Source of the DNA: a virus
Reading direction: 5' to 3' (one strand)
Length of the DNA: 23,447 nucleotides
Virus record (IMG/VR): IMGVR_UViG_3300023174_000646
Coordinates: 1 to 23,447 of that record
The stretch's first letter is position 1, and every line of letters begins with the position of its first letter. A model generated the notes under the pieces. That model was not told the DNA's origin. It ran no database searches and saw nothing but the letters and a program-made list of their open reading frames with translations. The translations under genes and the position numbers were made by a program. Shown here in pieces: positions 11,659 to 17,495 of this stretch.

Positions 11659-11855
11659 TTCTTTCCTTTAGTTTGAATGAATCGCTTTATTGCCTGATTA
11701 AACCCATAGTTAAACAACGCATCGCCATCGCTTGTTATCTCGCGCAAGGCAGCATGACAAACTGTGTCTCTGGTCTTATCATCAACCTCGATGTCCAGTT
11801 CAACCATCTCCACCTTGCGCTCGGCAAGGATTTGAATTTTACCTAATCCATCCAT
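11616..11855 (-). CDS. Small protein with basic tail, unknown function
   Basis: A 79-residue product starting MDGLGKIQILAERKVEMVEL; GAAAGGA upstream supports this start over 11939, which would run through the membrane-protein gene. The first half is acidic and beta-like (VEMVELDIEVDDKTRD), the second a helix and then a Lys/Arg/Ser tail (KGKKCTKKSSNKKRSRR). The tail is encoded in the overlap with the oxygenase gene. A basic tail on a small domain may bind nucleic acid. Confidence 0.55.
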   Translation of the reverse strand: MDGLGKIQILAERKVEMVELDIEVDDKTRDTVCHAALREITSDGDALFNYGFNQAIKRFIQTKGKKCTKKSSNKKRSRR

Positions 11856-12004
11856 GTTGATTTTTCCTTTCTCGCGCGGTCCAAGAGCCAGAATAGAAAG
11901 CCCCCCAGGAACGCTATGATTGCTGTCGTGATTCCGCATAACACGACCATGATTCCAATCTGCGCGATGCAGTCAAGCGCAAATTTTGCATATTCAGTTA
12001 ACAT
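11843..12004 (-). CDS. Membrane microprotein, 53 residues
   Basis: The frame starts at ATG 12004 with GAGGTG about 6 nt upstream and overlaps the previous gene by 11 nt and the next by 13 nt. The product begins MLTEYAKFALDCIAQ, then has one strongly hydrophobic span, about 15-41 (IGIMVVLCGITTAIIAFLGG then FLFWLL), and a charged tail DRARKEKSTWMD. One membrane helix with a cytoplasmic positive tail is likely. Function unknown. Confidence 0.6.
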   Translation of the reverse strand: MLTEYAKFALDCIAQIGIMVVLCGITTAIIAFLGGFLFWLLDRARKEKSTWMD

Positions 12005-12308
12005 TGCCTACACCTCTTTTGATTACCCTGTTCAGCGTGGCTTGGTCAATCCTGACTCCGGCGACCTTGCACCAGAATAATACAGTCCCATTCTTGACAT
12101 CCCTGACAAGTGACCTGACCTCCTTAATGTCCCGATAGCAGTTGCAATCCGAAAGTTTACCAATGCGGTTCTTGGTGAGCCTGAGTCCATCCAGCACACC
12201 TCTGCGCTGTAGAAGCTTGATGTCTTGCATGGCTCGGATGGCGACTTCTCCTGCGAGTTGTTTGATTCGATCATCTTCATCTCCTCTGGTGAATTGTGCT
12301 GAAATCAT
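11994..12308 (-). CDS. Small helical protein, unknown function
   Basis: A 104-residue protein. The N-terminal half is helical (IKQLAGEVAIRAMQDIKLLQ). The C-terminal half (SLVRDVKNGTVLFWCKVAGV then RIDQATLNRVIKRG) resembles the end of small phage proteins with an xFL...W....G.....V...I pattern and could be HTH-like. No firm assignment. It starts in an ATGA overlap with the gene before it. Confidence 0.6.
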   Translation of the reverse strand: MISAQFTRGDEDDRIKQLAGEVAIRAMQDIKLLQRRGVLDGLRLTKNRIGKLSDCNCYRDIKEVRSLVRDVKNGTVLFWCKVAGVRIDQATLNRVIKRGVGNVN

Positions 12309-12526
12309 CTGCGCTTACGCTTCCCGCTGCGTTCTTGGCACCACATGGCGTAGGCGTTCCAAAGATCGGCTGCGTCCTGCGCCTTGGCTTTATCCTCAAA
12401 CAAATCTTCAATGGATGGCAACCCATTTGGAGGCACAGCACCCCACAAGCGCGGTCCAATCGGGTTTCCGGCCATGGTGGTCACACGCCACTTGCCGTCC
12501 TCCCGCTGGACTCGCACGGGAGTCAT
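12305..12526 (-). CDS. Small protein of 73 residues, unknown function
   Basis: Joined by ATGA overlaps to the glycosyltransferase upstream (12523-12526) and the next gene (12305-12308). The sequence starts MTPVRVQREDGKWRVTTM, a short beta-like N-terminus, and continues with a helix (EDKAKAQDAADLWNAYAMW) and a basic end (SGKRKRR). Function unknown. Confidence 0.65.
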   Translation of the reverse strand: MTPVRVQREDGKWRVTTMAGNPIGPRLWGAVPPNGLPSIEDLFEDKAKAQDAADLWNAYAMWCQERSGKRKRR

Positions 12527-13203
12527 CGACCAAGTTCTTTCAGTTTGGCATCGTCTGCCTTGATGGTTTCGATAAGTTTGTTCATGTCCGCGCTCTGACC
12601 TGCGTAATGGATAATCATCGCATCCTTGTAGCGATCCAAGCCAAAGTGTTCCTCTGCGCTGGTCATGCAGTTATAGATCGGATCTATGCTGCATGTGGCC
12701 GTGGCCCACAGGTGCAGTTGTAGGTTCATCCAGGTCTGCTCTGCAAAGTGGTTAGGGAACAGGCCAATAGGCGGCTGGCTCAATGCGCCAACAGCCTTGG
12801 GCGTGATGACGAATACTCCGGTATTGTAGTAGAAGCTAGGTTGCCATCCTGGTACGAATCCAAAGGCATCAGCCAACCCGCGCAACCCAGGCTTGCGGTC
12901 TAAATACGACCCCTCATCCAGTGCCATGAAAGTGCAGTCTGGTTCCAGCAATGCACCAATGTCATGGCAATCTTCTGTCACCAGAACGTCACAATCCAGA
13001 AACGTAACCTGCTCGTATCCCTTGGTTGCAATGATGTTTCCTATGGCCAGCTTGCTGTACTGCACTGGCTCGACCAGCGGCTTCTCAAAAGTGATAAGAT
13101 CAATCTTGTGCCGTTGGCAGTAGGACTCCATGCGCGGCTTGGTTAGCTCCAGCACCAAGTGCCACTTGTCTCCGAATGCTTGCGTGACTAATGCTTTCTT
13201 CAT
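12523..13203 (-). CDS. GT-A-fold glycosyltransferase
   Basis: A 226-residue protein. The strand VTFLDCDVLV (66-75) carries Asp70-Cys-Asp72, the metal-binding DxD of GT-A enzymes. FYYNTGVFVITP (124-135) matches the acceptor/donor loop of GT8-like and related families, FAEQTWMNL (153-161) resembles the following helix, and IIHYAG (197-202) supplies the usual C-terminal His. Overall it is like phage and bacterial nucleotide-sugar transferases of the GT8 type but short. It transfers a sugar from a nucleotide donor; the acceptor is unknown. AAGGA precedes the start, and the stop overlaps the next start as ATGA. Confidence 0.8.
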   Translation of the reverse strand: MKKALVTQAFGDKWHLVLELTKPRMESYCQRHKIDLITFEKPLVEPVQYSKLAIGNIIATKGYEQVTFLDCDVLVTEDCHDIGALLEPDCTFMALDEGSYLDRKPGLRGLADAFGFVPGWQPSFYYNTGVFVITPKAVGALSQPPIGLFPNHFAEQTWMNLQLHLWATATCSIDPIYNCMTSAEEHFGLDRYKDAMIIHYAGQSADMNKLIETIKADDAKLKELGR

Positions 13204-13355
13204 TTAACGTCCTTCCATATAACTCCCTTATCGTCCAGATCGCTGCTGAGAAGCATTATTTTATTGTACAGCGAATAACCATAGCCATAACGCGACACGC
13301 CATAGCTAAGAATGTCGCCAATGTGGTAGAGCAACCAAGAAAGCGCAAGCTTCAT
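13200..13355 (-). CDS. Small conserved-type phage protein (GD...YN.LM..S)
   Basis: A 51-residue protein starting MKLALSWLLYHIGDIL. The pattern LLY..GD..S followed by LYNKIMLLSSDLDD and a Trp near the end recurs, from memory, in short uncharacterised proteins of many tailed phages. The N-terminus is moderately hydrophobic and could associate with the membrane. It is ATGA-coupled to both neighbours. Function unknown. Confidence 0.65.
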   Translation of the reverse strand: MKLALSWLLYHIGDILSYGVSRYGYGYSLYNKIMLLSSDLDDKGVIWKDVK

Positions 13356-13534
13356 TTATTGCTGCAATCGTAGTCTTCCCAAGTGAAACGCCAGCATGCC
13401 TGGACCGCATCATCGCGTGTCTTGTAAGTATCGAAGTGCGACCATTCCGACTCATTGCTCTCGCCGGTTTTGTCTATATAAACAGCCCACTCCGGCTTGC
13501 CTTCCTCATCTAGTTCTTTCTTAATCCATCTCAT
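13352..13534 (-). CDS. Small acidic protein of 60 residues, unknown function
   Basis: The product begins MRWIKKELDEEGKPEWAVYI and is rich in acidic and aromatic residues, with WSHFDTYKTRDDAVQACWRF in the second half. It reads like a small beta-beta-alpha domain. ATGA overlaps join it to the genes on both sides. No family is recognised. Confidence 0.65.
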   Translation of the reverse strand: MRWIKKELDEEGKPEWAVYIDKTGESNESEWSHFDTYKTRDDAVQACWRFTWEDYDCSNK

Positions 13535-13830
13535 AGTTTAGGTAATCCTTTCTTTAATTGCATCCATGCAAACAATGCCCTTACCACCGCACGTTCCAAG
13601 TGGTCAAGCGCATTCTCTCCGGCCTCGTCTGGGTTTGGGTGGTTAAGGTGTATTTGTTGTTGTGCTGTGACTGCGTGCTTGATGCAGCGCGTGATGTGGT
13701 AATCGTAGGTTGGCTTATCTTTCCAGAACCATTCACCATACGCAGACTTGGCGGACCCATTGCCCATCACCCTCCACACAATCTCTGAGGCAGCATTACC
13801 CATCTCTTCGATTGTGGGAGGGTTTTCCAT
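13531..13830 (-). CDS. Phage protein of unknown function, possibly DUF5664-like
   Basis: A 99-residue helical protein. YDYHITRCIKHAVTAQQ (42-58) and NPDEAGENALDHLERAVVRA (66-85) contain spaced His, Asp and Glu residues. The helix pattern is faintly like DUF5664, a domain linked with dATP/dGTP pyrophosphohydrolases in phages, but the match is from memory and weak. The ATG overlaps the exonuclease stop by one base (TAATG), so the two are coupled. Confidence 0.6.
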   Translation of the reverse strand: MENPPTIEEMGNAASEIVWRVMGNGSAKSAYGEWFWKDKPTYDYHITRCIKHAVTAQQQIHLNHPNPDEAGENALDHLERAVVRALFAWMQLKKGLPKL

Positions 13831-14654
13831 TACAACTTCATTCCTGGTGGGGTATATTCCTTAACCCACGACCAAACCTTCTGCATGGCGCAGAAAGCTA
13901 TTCCTGCTTGGTACAATTCATCCTCGTTCCACTGGTGATGCTTTATGTATTCTGGATCATTTGATGCTAGTACCACAGAGACGCAGGCACACTGCGGATT
14001 CTCGCTCGCATTTCTATAGGCCCATAATTGCTGTGCATCGGTTGGATAGAATGGAGACGTGTTATATTTTTTGTTGATTTTGCGGTTTTTCAGATCAATG
14101 ACTGCATCTCCAATTCCCTTTAGTCTCACGTATGCGTCACAACGTCCTGCATAACCTGGACCAACAAGGCTTTTCTCGCACCAGTAGGTTTTCTCGACAT
14201 TCTCTTCTGCCCAATTTTTGAATGTCTTGATGTACGGAGCAAGAGTTTCGTCCGTGGAAACAGATCTTCCAAGGAGAATGTTCTCCATGCACTCGTGCAT
14301 GCGACTCCCGTGCTCTGCTGCTTTTGTTGTTTGTTCCTTACTGTCCTTGACAACTCTTTTCGCATATTCTCCTAAATCCTCTCCATCTTCTCTTGGAAGA
14401 GTTAATGCAGACATTATGGCTTGTTCGATGCGCCAAGATACCAGTTGCTCTTTATGTAAGATTCCTTGGACGCTAGTAACCGATGGGAGTAACCCCATCT
14501 TACGCGCATCGGCAACCGTGGTGTTACGCTCAACTCCATTCTTGCCAACCATGATATGAGCAGAACAACCTGCCTCTGTATACCAATGGCCTGCATCTTC
14601 GCTCTTCACCAACCTGGATTGAACAGGTTCTTTTGATGTAATGGTGAGTGCCAT
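13830..14654 (-). CDS. PD-(D/E)XK exonuclease, RecB/YqaJ-like
   Basis: A 274-residue protein with the order of motifs seen in phage RecB- or Cas4-like exonucleases. AAEHGSRMHE (112-121) is the N-terminal helix with Gly and His; YAGRCDAYV (168-176) supplies Asp173; AVIDLKNRK (184-192) supplies the D-x-K pair Asp187 and Lys189; DAQQLWAYR (206-214) supplies the Gln motif. Such enzymes resect double-stranded DNA ends to load an annealing or single-strand binding protein. It follows the single-strand binding protein gene with a one-base TAATG overlap, which fits a recombination pair. Confidence 0.88.
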   Translation of the reverse strand: MALTITSKEPVQSRLVKSEDAGHWYTEAGCSAHIMVGKNGVERNTTVADARKMGLLPSVTSVQGILHKEQLVSWRIEQAIMSALTLPREDGEDLGEYAKRVVKDSKEQTTKAAEHGSRMHECMENILLGRSVSTDETLAPYIKTFKNWAEENVEKTYWCEKSLVGPGYAGRCDAYVRLKGIGDAVIDLKNRKINKKYNTSPFYPTDAQQLWAYRNASENPQCACVSVVLASNDPEYIKHHQWNEDELYQAGIAFCAMQKVWSWVKEYTPPGMKL

Positions 14655-15310
14655 TAGAATGGCATCGTGTTGCCGTCCACGTCCTTGTTATCAACAGGGC
14701 TAGCCTTACCATGCGGTGCGCTGGCCGCACCGGACAACTCCTTGCTTTCCAGAATGCTTTTCTGTAACCATTCCGGCAATTCAGAGAATGCTCCTCCCGT
14801 GCCTTCCTCGATCTCGTAAAACACCTGTTTATTCTCGGTGGTGGTAGGTGCCTTGACTGACTTGGGCAACTTGGCCAAGCCTTGAATGGAGCAATAATCG
14901 CGCCCAGCTTGGCTGGTCTTGTTAACCAACGTAAGCATTGCGGCCTTGCCCAAGAGATTCTTTAGGTTAAAGGAAGCAAGTTCTTTGCTGGTGAATGCCT
15001 GACCACGCCAAGTCTCTAGGTGCTTGCGGAGTGTGGCACGCTCGCCAAGGCTGCGGGTCAACTCCATGCTGACGACCATAGGCTTGGTGACTTTGGTGGT
15101 CTTGCCGTTCTCGGTCACCTCGCCTTCGATGGTCTGCTCTGGCAATTCAAATGCCAAACGCACCTTGGGCATATATTTTTCCTGTCCGTCCCAATTTGTT
15201 TTCTGATTCCCCTTATCCACGATGCTGAAACACACCCCAATGGTGGCTCCAGCTTCGGGCAGTTGGCGTTCCTTATTGTTTGATTCGGTTGCGCTGATGG
15301 TTAGACTCAT
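14654..15310 (-). CDS. Phage single-strand DNA-binding protein (NGO0469-like)
   Basis: A 218-residue protein. The N-terminal half has GATIGVCFSIVDKG (21-34), KVRLAFELP, PMVVSMELTRSLGERATLRK and TWRGQAFTSKEL (100-111), a pattern that resembles the NGO0469-type phage replication or ssDNA-binding family. The fold is probably an OB-like barrel. The C-terminal tail is flexible and ends VDGNTMPF, similar in style to the acidic PF-ending tail of bacterial SSB (for example DDDIPF), which recruits partners. It is ATGA-coupled to the resolvase gene and overlaps the exonuclease start by one base. Role: coating single strands during replication and recombination. Confidence 0.75.
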   Translation of the reverse strand: MSLTISATESNNKERQLPEAGATIGVCFSIVDKGNQKTNWDGQEKYMPKVRLAFELPEQTIEGEVTENGKTTKVTKPMVVSMELTRSLGERATLRKHLETWRGQAFTSKELASFNLKNLLGKAAMLTLVNKTSQAGRDYCSIQGLAKLPKSVKAPTTTENKQVFYEIEEGTGGAFSELPEWLQKSILESKELSGAASAPHGKASPVDNKDVDGNTMPF

Positions 15311-15762
15311 GTCATGTCTCCTTTATTGATGGTTGGTTGTTGGTTTAGTTGATGTGAAGTTACTGAAATGCCTTGGGCTACAGTTGTGGCATAAGGTGGT
15401 GGGTAAACCAGGTCAATCTTTAAGTTTGGAGGAGCGATGTGACGCGCAATCTCGCAAACGTCATCGGCTTGTAGGATGACCAGCCACTTCTTCTCTCCGT
15501 TGCGCCGAAAAAATACGGATGGGATTTTGCTTGCTGGACAATCAGCCTTCGCCTGCGACATCCACTGTTCTGGTTTAATCTGCTGGCAACGCTTGCCCTC
15601 AATGTGAAATGGAAAGTTGTCGCAAACCACATCCCCGCTACCGCCCTCTGGATTTCCAGCGTATTGGCATGTACGCCTAGCTTTCTGCCAGCCTTGTTCC
15701 CTTAAATAATTGGCAAGCTCGCGCTCACCCGCCGCACCCTTACGCCTAGAATTGATCGCCAT
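15307..15762 (-). CDS. Holliday-junction-resolvase-like nuclease (Hjc/PD-(D/E)XK)
   Basis: A 151-residue protein starting MAINSRRKGAAGERELA. Glu13 in KGAAGERELANYL, Asp44 in GSGDVV (41-46) and Glu55-Gly-Lys57 in FHIEGKR (52-58) form the archaeal Hjc-like PD-(D/E)XK site. ARRTCQYAGNPEGGSGD is close to the family's loop between helix and strand. The C-terminal 50 residues are non-conserved. It should cut branched DNA during recombination or packaging. A TTG at 15786 would add eight residues; the ATG at 15762 fits the family start. Directly upstream, TTGACT and TAGCGT lie 18 nt apart, 5 nt before the ATG, as a possible promoter. Confidence 0.85.
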   Translation of the reverse strand: MAINSRRKGAAGERELANYLREQGWQKARRTCQYAGNPEGGSGDVVCDNFPFHIEGKRCQQIKPEQWMSQAKADCPASKIPSVFFRRNGEKKWLVILQADDVCEIARHIAPPNLKIDLVYPPPYATTVAQGISVTSHQLNQQPTINKGDMT

Positions 15763-15789
15763 GCCCCACGCTAGGGGCGGTGTCAAATA

Positions 15790-15981
15790 TCAGTCAAGCT
15801 TCTTTTTTAAGTCTTCTTTCATCACGGCCATAAGGCCGGTGCCTGACAATTTCTTGCAGATTTGCGGGTTGTCGATCACCCACTTGGCACAAGCCTCAAA
15901 TGATTCCATATTCTTGAGTGCATCCTCAAAGGTGCGCCATGCTCTGATGGATTCTTTTAGAGATCGTTGATTATTCGCCAT
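15790..15981 (-). CDS. Small helical protein of 63 residues, unknown function
   Basis: The start is uncertain: MANNQRSLKES at 15981 is chosen, with an alternative eight codons upstream at 16005. The product is helical (AWRTFEDALKNMESFEACAK, KKLSGTGLMAVMKEDLKKK). It lies between two nuclease genes and overlaps the upstream one by 25 nt. No family is recognised. Confidence 0.55.
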   Translation of the reverse strand: MANNQRSLKESIRAWRTFEDALKNMESFEACAKWVIDNPQICKKLSGTGLMAVMKEDLKKKLD

Positions 15982-16337
15982 GACGACCCTGTGCTGATCT
16001 TGCATTTCTTATTCTTTGACTTGCATTGGTGCGGTTTGAAAAGCCAAAATAAATCCTCGTCCATGGCATAACAAACAATGTAATCAACAATGGACTTGCT
16101 GTACAGATTTTTATTCTCGCTTCCAACCGATGTCATAAATCCGTACCTGTTTCTGGATAAGTCCTGCTTCTCGCTGGTCTTGACTTGGATGCGGTGAAAC
16201 TCGCCATCCCTTTCAGCCACCAAATCGTAACCTGCAAAATCCTCCATTGGCGTAAGCACACTGTAACCATTCCTAAATAACACGCCTGCCACCCTAGACA
16301 CGCCTACGGCCCCTATTTGCCGGTTAGATAATTTCAT
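15957..16337 (-). CDS. PD-(D/E)XK endonuclease-like protein (PDDEXK_5-like)
   Basis: A 126-residue protein. The order IGAVGVSRVAGVLFRNGYSV, YDLVAERDG (37-45) with Asp38, and HRIQVKT (48-54) with Gln51-x-Lys53 matches group-I-intron-type and related PD-(D/E)XK endonucleases (PF11645), in which the second acidic residue is often replaced by Gln. The C-terminal third (DYIVCYAMDEDLFWLF) is a typical following strand. Restriction-like cleavage is plausible, but the target is unknown. It is the first gene of the leftward operon; the opposite-strand secreted-protein gene starts 37 nt away. Only weak ribosome-binding signals are seen. Confidence 0.8.
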   Translation of the reverse strand: MKLSNRQIGAVGVSRVAGVLFRNGYSVLTPMEDFAGYDLVAERDGEFHRIQVKTSEKQDLSRNRYGFMTSVGSENKNLYSKSIVDYIVCYAMDEDLFWLFKPHQCKSKNKKCKISTGSSWRIINDL

Positions 16338-16339
16338 GC

Positions 16340-16368
16340 TTGACGGATTGGTTCTTTGGGTAGAGACT
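16340..16368 (+). promoter_or_regulatory. Promoter candidate for the secreted-protein gene
   Basis: TTGACG (16340-16345, 5 of 6) is followed after 17 nt by GAGACT (16363-16368, 3 of 6), and ATG lies 6 nt beyond. This geometry equals that before the gene at 725. The -10 match alone is weak. The leftward nuclease gene starts at 16337, just beside the -35 box. Confidence 0.35.
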
Positions 16369-16374
16369 TTTTAC

Positions 16375-16734
16375 ATGAAAGCAATAATAATCGCAATGGC
16401 GGTGCTAGTGGCACCGGTGATGGGGGAGGATGATGATGGTGACGCTGCTGATTTTGTGGGAGCAGTGTTGAAGCGCAATGGATTCTCGTGTGGTCGTGGA
16501 TGTGTCATATCTGAGGATGGTGGGATGGCTTATTCATCGTCATCTGGTAGGTCAATAATTTCAACTGATGGTTTTTACTATAAGTCTGGAAGTAGTGTTG
16601 TTGGCAAAGATGATACATTCATATCCAAGTCTGGGAATTTCTTTTATGGAACTTCCGCAACGATTAAGGCTGGTTCTGCCTATATGAATGGAGATGCTGT
16701 TTGGGTTGGATCTCAAGAAGAGGACAATGATTAA
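16375..16734 (+). CDS. Predicted secreted Gly/Ser-rich protein
   Basis: A 119-residue protein whose ATG at 16375 opens a signal-peptide-like N-terminus (KA, then IIIAMAVLVAPVMG), with likely cleavage after residue 17. The mature part starts EDDDGDAADF, carries a CGRGC motif (Cys39 and Cys43, a possible disulfide) and then repeated short strands rich in Ser, Gly and aromatic residues (SSSSGRSIISTDGFYYKSG and later units), which could form a small beta-solenoid. It is the only plus-strand gene in the 3.5-23.4 kb part and sits between the replication and virion blocks, like a phage moron. Its 3' end overlaps the convergent lysozyme-like gene by 4 nt. A host-envelope or superinfection-blocking role is a guess. 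The family is not recognised. Confidence 0.7.
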   Translation: MKAIIIAMAVLVAPVMGEDDDGDAADFVGAVLKRNGFSCGRGCVISEDGGMAYSSSSGRSIISTDGFYYKSGSSVVGKDDTFISKSGNFFYGTSATIKAGSAYMNGDAVWVGSQEEDND

Positions 16735-17495
16735 GCTCCAAATAGTGCGAGCCTATTCCGTATTCTGTTCTCTAGTCCACCTATAAATTTCTTTCTGGCT
16801 GGGTTGCGTTGAGCCATTCTGTATTCGTCCTCAAGCTGGGCTTGGCTGGCCGCGCGCATTAATGCCTTTGGCTCAACCTGGTTGATCGCAGCCAATGTCT
16901 TTGGACCTAACCCTCCATCTACCGCCACCTTCTGCCCCAGCGTGTTTAATCCTTGCTGGATGTACTTCGTTGCACCGCCCATCCCGCGATTAAACGCGAG
17001 ATCCTGCGCGAATGGCTGGACTTCTTGTGGGAGTTTGGAGACGAATGGGCTAGTGTATTCTTTGACGTATTGTGCCGCAGCCTGCGCTCTTTCTTGCGCT
17101 GGGAGCGATGAGATTCTTTTGAAGGCATCTGGATGATACTTATCGTTAATACCTGCAACCTCAAAATTACCACCCATATCACCGGCTGGCAATTTATAGA
17201 CCTGCACGTTTCCTTGCTTGTCCTTCCTTGCCTCAAAATCAATCGTCTTTAACGCTGCTATTTGCAGTGCATCTTGTTCTGGTTTTGTTTGCATAGCTTG
17301 TGGTTCCTCTACAAAGTCGAGTTCTGGTTGTTTTACCGGCTGGATAGATTGATTGGCGTACTCCTTAGCCTTCTCAATTGGAGCAATCTTTTTAACCTCT
17401 TCTGGCACTGCCTCATATCCAGTTCCAGTAAGCTCTCTTGCTACCATATCCTTGCGAAGCTCTACATCCCTAGACGGGTTCATTGCGAATTTCAT
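16731..17495 (-). CDS. Virion-associated lysozyme-like protein (GH108-like)
   Basis: A 254-residue protein. Residues 1-75 are a polar, probably disordered lead. The catalytic region resembles the GH108/Zlis muramidases: Glu88 in IDFEARKD at the place of the catalytic Glu, GDMGGNFEVAGIND (105-118) at the D-x-GG-x(4-5)-GI motif, and helices through FAQDLAFNRG (162-171). The C-terminal part, VDGGLGPKTLAAIN (192-205), is a peptidoglycan-binding PG_binding_3-like repeat, with NPARKKFIGGLENR near the end. It should cut peptidoglycan, during DNA entry or lysis. Direct ATGA coupling to the ejection-type protein gene favours a virion role. The active-site Glu assignment is tentative. Confidence 0.65.
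   Translation of the reverse strand: MKFAMNPSRDVELRKDMVARELTGTGYEAVPEEVKKIAPIEKAKEYANQSIQPVKQPELDFVEEPQAMQTKPEQDALQIAALKTIDFEARKDKQGNVQVYKLPAGDMGGNFEVAGINDKYHPDAFKRISSLPAQERAQAAAQYVKEYTSPFVSKLPQEVQPFAQDLAFNRGMGGATKYIQQGLNTLGQKVAVDGGLGPKTLAAINQVEPKALMRAASQAQLEDEYRMAQRNPARKKFIGGLENRIRNRLALFGA

Noticed and set aside
12142-12723. Plus-strand 193-residue open frame
   Set aside because: It lies opposite several coupled minus-strand genes that include a clear glycosyltransferase, and its product is low in typical protein patterns.
14687-14695. DnaA-box-like TTATCAACA inside the single-strand binding protein gene
   Set aside because: A lone copy in coding sequence without repeats or AT-rich flanks; likely chance.
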